Shown here: piece by piece, positions 60,633-64,000 of the stretch
Layout of the letters: every line of letters starts with the position of its first letter
Numbering within the stretch: the stretch's first letter is position 1
DNA from: Phytophthora colocasiae
Lineage: Eukaryota; Oomycota; Peronosporomycetes; Peronosporales; Peronosporaceae
Length of the DNA stretch: 64,000 nt
Assembly (NCBI GenBank): GCA_018806915.1
Contig: JAGKQI010000036.1
Span: 62,001 to 126,000, forward strand
Direction: 5' to 3'
The notes under the pieces: generated by a model
What the model saw: the letters and a program-made list of their open reading frames with translations, nothing else
Database searches by the model: none
What the model was told of the DNA's origin: nothing
Position numbers and translations under genes: made by a program

Positions 60633-61156
60633 TTTCTACTACTCCGTAACCAGACCGACCGAGCTGAACGTGCTGAGCATATTAGGACGCAAGATCTCGT
60701 TCATTTGGTGAATGAATCCACGGAATCAACCAACTCTGGCCCTTCTTTCGTTCAAACGCTACTGTGCTGTGGTCGAGCAGCAAAGAAGAAGAATTACGGC
60801 AAAAGACTCGTGGAGCTTCGTCTCCTTCGACGACTGTTTCTCCGTCGCTTCGGGTTCCCACAATTGTTCTCGTTTTCCAAGTATTTGAGCCGAGCTCAAC
60901 CAGATTCGCACATGATCGAAGTAGAACCTACAATGTGGGTAGTACTCGTTATTGTGGCGTGGGGCATCTGTGGACTGCTGAAAGTGCTAGAGCCTCTAGA
61001 TGCGGACGCCAAGAGCTGGTTGCGGCTTTCACTTGGGTCCTACTGCTTCTCCACCTTATCTTTGTGTGCACTATCTCCTTCATGTTGCGGCGCTCTATGG
61101 TGACAAACAGATTCTCATTGGAAACCAGAACGCCATAGCCCAAGAGGAAGCTAAAG
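60633..61156 (+). pseudogene. Membrane-protein gene fragment, copy 3
   Basis: As copies 1 and 2, but CAG replaces the TAG at 61124-61126, so the LIGNQNAIAQEEAKA stretch is open. It ends at the truncation of the unit near 61156. Confidence 0.42.
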
Positions 61157-61523
61157 CCTCTGGCGAGTTGCGTAAGTAGTGTAGACAGAAGAGATGTTTG
61201 TTGTACTCAGTGAAAGGCGAAGTGAGCTTTATTAGAGAGAGAGTTCCTTGGTTGGAGAAGGAGAAGCAGGCTTAATGTATGGCTTCTTCTATAGTAATAC
61301 TCTAATCTAATATAACAGCATTCACAGGTTTGTAAATGACTGGATATCAGCTCTGGGGTACACTGTACCATAGAAAAGTGGCTACCTCAACAGCCTCCCT
61401 GCCAATTTAAACGGTACGTGATAATCTGAAACTATAAAATATTAAAGTTCCTTCACGCACGACAATTCTTTGTGTTCAGTCTAAAAGAAGCACCTGACGG
61501 AAGCCTGCGCTGCTGGTCCTACG
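61157..61523. other. Non-coding junction region with a Crinkler upstream-sequence remnant
   Basis: No ORF of note. 61349-61373 matches, in reverse complement, the upstream region of the Crinkler gene around 38137-38162 (CTCTGGGGTACACTGTACCATA core). The rest matches nothing else in the window. Confidence 0.45.
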
Positions 61524-61838
61524 TTGGCGCTTCCAGTCTTGCTGAGGAGTGAACGGGATCACGCGGGCACGCCGGATGGCACGTTTCTGGCAGACAGGGG
61601 TGGCAAAGGACGTTGTGCTAGCCAGCACAGCGTCCAAAAAGAAGAAAATAGGAATCGTTCTGCGGCGAAAATTCGTGCAGGCAAGGTTGCGAGAGCTGCA
61701 CGTCGTGCTGAAGTCGCTGCCGTGAACGCAGCGGGAAGAGTTGCAGATGGAGAAGCTACTGAGAGCGTCACAGCCCCCAGGGGAAGTCTGCGGAGGATCA
61801 TGTGCAGGGGTTGGTTCTCCCTCCCTCAGCGCTACTAG
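61524..61838 (+). pseudogene. Probable C-terminal end of a retrotransposon polyprotein
   Basis: A 104-codon frame rich in Arg/Ala (KIRAGKVARAARRAEVAAV), ending 17 bp before a polypurine tract and LTR start. The position suggests the last part of a pol or an accessory ORF. No domain is recognisable and the upstream part of the element is missing. Confidence 0.4.
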
Positions 61839-61855
61839 CTCCGTGTGATGTCACT

Positions 61856-61867
61856 AAAGCGGGGGAA
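61856..61867 (+). other. Polypurine tract
   Basis: AAAGCGGGGGAA immediately before TGTAGTGACGG at 61868, a typical 3' LTR junction. Confidence 0.55.
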
Positions 61868-62160
61868 TGTAGTGACGGAACGAGTACAATGGTCGACACA
61901 ACTGGCCGAATTAGTACCGTAATTGACGGAACCAGTACCGTAGCTGACGGAAATTTTATCATCGTCGAGAGAAAAATGTAGTTCCCAGTCTCTGGGGAGT
62001 GGACCCTCCCAGCAAATTTGTCTATTGTGGCTGCATGGATATAAATTCATATGCCAATTGTAATTCGGTACTTGACCAGGGAAAACCTCAACGAGGAGAA
62101 AACCTTTTACGAACAAACTTAAAAACCCAGTGGGAAAAATAAAAGTACGCATTTAATTTG
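61868..62160 (+). repeat. Start of a 3' LTR (right end undefined)
   Basis: Begins TGTAGTGACGG after the polypurine tract. It has a three-fold repeat of ACGGAACNAGTAC-like units at 61873-61950 and a GGATATAAATTC TATA-like site near 62036. I could not find the LTR end or a second LTR in the window; the end given is a guess. Confidence 0.4.
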
Positions 62161-63736
62161 GCATGCTTCATGCATTAGTGTTATACTCGTACACTTAAAC
62201 GGTAAGAAAGTTGTGCCTCGGAGATGTAAACTTTAACAGCCTCCCGCATCGAGGAGCGCGACGTCCGGCGCATTGAGGTGCCGATAAAATTCACTGCCGT
62301 GACGGGAATATTCGTCGTCACTATAGTACAGATCTTCATGGATAGTTCATCATGATTTAGGCGATTTAATAGACCTTCGAAAAGGGAAAATCTGTTAACC
62401 AGGCCAGTAGCAGCGATCAATATATTGTCTTCGCAGGACTGTACTCTGCGGATTCATTGTGGCTAATCAGAAAAAACCATAATGGAGAAAACCTGTTCAC
62501 CGATCAATTCCTCGCAGTCAATTATGCGGCTTTAGATATTAGATGCAGTTGCTTCATTGCATGCTTGGTTATTCAGGAAAAACCATATTATAAAGGAAAA
62601 ATCCTGTTCACCAATTTGTGAATCTTCTCAAAATTAGAGTCTCCGTAAGAGCACTGTTCTTCGTCATGAGCGTTAAAGAGGTTAAAGCTTCTCTATTTGT
62701 GAGGACATTCTTCTTCTCACTGACACAGCATCAGACATCTCGTGTAGAGCGTACTGTGTTGCCTGTAACTTAAAGTCACTTCATATCTCTATTGATGTAC
62801 TTCATGTAGTTATCTTTAATGGGATTTCTTCCATATTGCCGCGTAACAGCGGGCTTAACAGCAATTACTGAGGCAGATAAATATCATTGCTACTAGTAAT
62901 GCTGAAGCTTTAGATGTAGTACTAGAAGATGCACATGTTCATTGCCATTAACGGCAGATAAGTGCTTGGCATTTATGCTCATGGGATAAACTAGGTGAAA
63001 TGAAAGAAAGAAGCGATAAAGTCATGCTATCTATCTCAATGATGGGATATTCATCATAGAACACAGAGGCGATGTATTCGTGCATGTTGTTCATGGGTAG
63101 GAGACATAAGAGGTTCATTTCGAAGACAGAGGCATAGCGTTTGCTTGTCAATTTGGCCAATATGCGTTTAATTGTCGTGCATTTCAATGCCAATGTGTAA
63201 ACCTTACATGTCAAACTGTTATTGTTGTGCATTAGCGAAACTCGTGCTTGCATTATTATTTTATGGCGTTTGTATTTTACGTGCCATGCATTTCCATAAG
63301 CGATCATATTCGTGCTTATAAGAGTGCTAAACAGAGGCGTAGTTCGTGCATGTTGCTTGTAAAGACAGATGCGTAAATCGTGCATGTCAATAGGCCAGTA
63401 CATAACGAAACTTGTTCAAGGAAAACTCGTTAGGAGAAAAACTTGAGTTACGTTCTTCATGTTTGTTCATGGTTCCCAGTTTCTGGTAGTGTATTGTTGA
63501 CTCAACTTGCATACCCTACGGGGCAGTCTTACAGTGTGTTGTACATGTACACATGCGAGCATCCAGGGCTTTGCTTCCTGAAATCAACTCCATGGTCTCG
63601 CAGGTGCCGACAATATGTCATGGCATTTAGTGGAGCTCCTAGCACGGGGTAGCATCCGGCTTTGTGAGGGAGTAGCTAGGGATTTCATCTAGCGTTGTCA
63701 TTGTCACATAACGGCATTCAGCCAGCGTAGCTTTGG
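62161..63736. other. AT-rich non-coding sequence with loose repeats
   Basis: No convincing gene. Two related blocks, near 62470-62505 and 62572-62612, share the core CAGGAAAAACCATA ... AATCCTGTTCACC in variant form. A CGTGCATGT motif recurs near 63079, 63345 and 63379. The ORFs, including 63403-62948 (-), lack domain features. Probably retroelement LTR or spacer debris. Confidence 0.35.
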
Positions 63737-63779
63737 CTAAGGCAACTTGTTCCGATTGTCCGCGCAGGCATCATGGCCT

Positions 63780-63983
63780 CTAGATGCGTTCAACATGCAG
63801 TCCAGACCTCCATGCAACTTTGGGCTCGTTAGAGGTCTCAGGCGTGCCTTTGGCAAAGGTGTAGCGCTCTTGAGCTTGGAGATCGCGAACCTTGCCTTCA
63901 ATGCTCTGTTTAAGGTCTTCATACGGGATGTACTTCCGCTGACCCTTCCAGATGTGGAGGTCATCCTTCCACGACTTAGGCAT
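63780..63983 (-). pseudogene. Ty1/copia-like gag fragment at the window edge
   Basis: The minus-strand frame MPKSWKDDLHIWKGQRKYI followed by PYEDLKQSIEGKV resembles the central gag segment of copia-type polyproteins (LP..W......W.....Y...L...I). The frame stops at 63780, and part continues in another frame down to 63737, so it is degraded. The element would extend beyond the right edge. Confidence 0.5.
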
Positions 63984-64000
63984 CGAGTGAAACAGGTAGA

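Larger units (their letters stand above)
56795..61156. repeat. Crinkler repeat unit, copy 3 (truncated)
   Basis: Matches copies 1 and 2 from TGCAATAAATCC to AGGAAGCTAAAGCCT, then diverges at about 61157, inside the membrane-protein gene. It lacks the NTPase-nuclease Crinkler gene. Confidence 0.88.

Noticed and set aside
62948..63403. 151-codon minus-strand ORF as a gene
   Set aside because: No recognisable domain, repetitive AT-rich context, and no supporting start or neighbour; kept only as part of the non-coding stretch.

Overview
The window is eukaryotic and points to a plant-pathogenic oomycete, most likely Phytophthora or a close relative. The evidence is a cluster of Crinkler (CRN) effector genes with LFLAK-type headers, embedded in nested LTR retrotransposons, one of which has the layout reported for oomycete Chronos elements (Ty3/gypsy pol with a second RNase H and a chromodomain). 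I see no bacterial genes, rRNA, complete tRNA or CRISPR.

Left third (1-30819), nested retrotransposons. A dead Ty3/gypsy element (E1, + strand) runs from about 1290 to 6923 and resumes at 24487. It is split by an insertion of about 17.6 kb (E2, 6924-24482, minus strand) flanked by the duplicated target TACA. E2 has 1.9-kb LTRs, a primer-binding site complementary to a whole tRNA 3' arm, an ORF upstream of gag, gag, a -1 shift site at the gag stop, pol with two RNase H domains and a chromodomain, and a 1095-codon ORF on the opposite strand. A second copy (E3, 25876-30819, + strand) lies tail-to-tail with E2's 5' end and is cut off inside gag, giving two inverted arms of about 4.95 kb.

Right half (30820-61156), CRN block. 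A segment of about 9.6 kb is present two and a half times in tandem. In order it holds: a 5'-truncated nuclease/kinase CRN pseudogene (-), a CRN header-NTPase pseudogene (+), a hairpin-rich spacer, a broken membrane-protein gene (+), a CRN header-NTPase-nuclease gene (-), PUB-like and EF-hand-like fragments, an unrecognised minus-strand gene, and a DGAT2-like pseudogene (+). Copy 1 of the CRN NTPase-nuclease gene has a one-base frameshift. Copy 2 has the correct frame but is split by a 602-bp TIR element with a TA duplication. Copy 2 also received a young, apparently intact 5.7-kb Ty3/gypsy element (49021-54722). Copy 3 stops before the NTPase-nuclease gene.

Right end (61157-64000): the 3' end of another LTR element (polypurine tract and LTR start near 61868), AT-rich non-coding sequence, and a Ty1/copia-like gag fragment running off the window on the minus strand.

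Together this is a gene-sparse, repeat-rich effector region where transposition and tandem duplication have copied and broken CRN genes. Only the 49331-54007 polyprotein, the E2/E3 upstream ORF, the E2 gag ORF and the E2 opposite-strand ORF are free of visible breaks.
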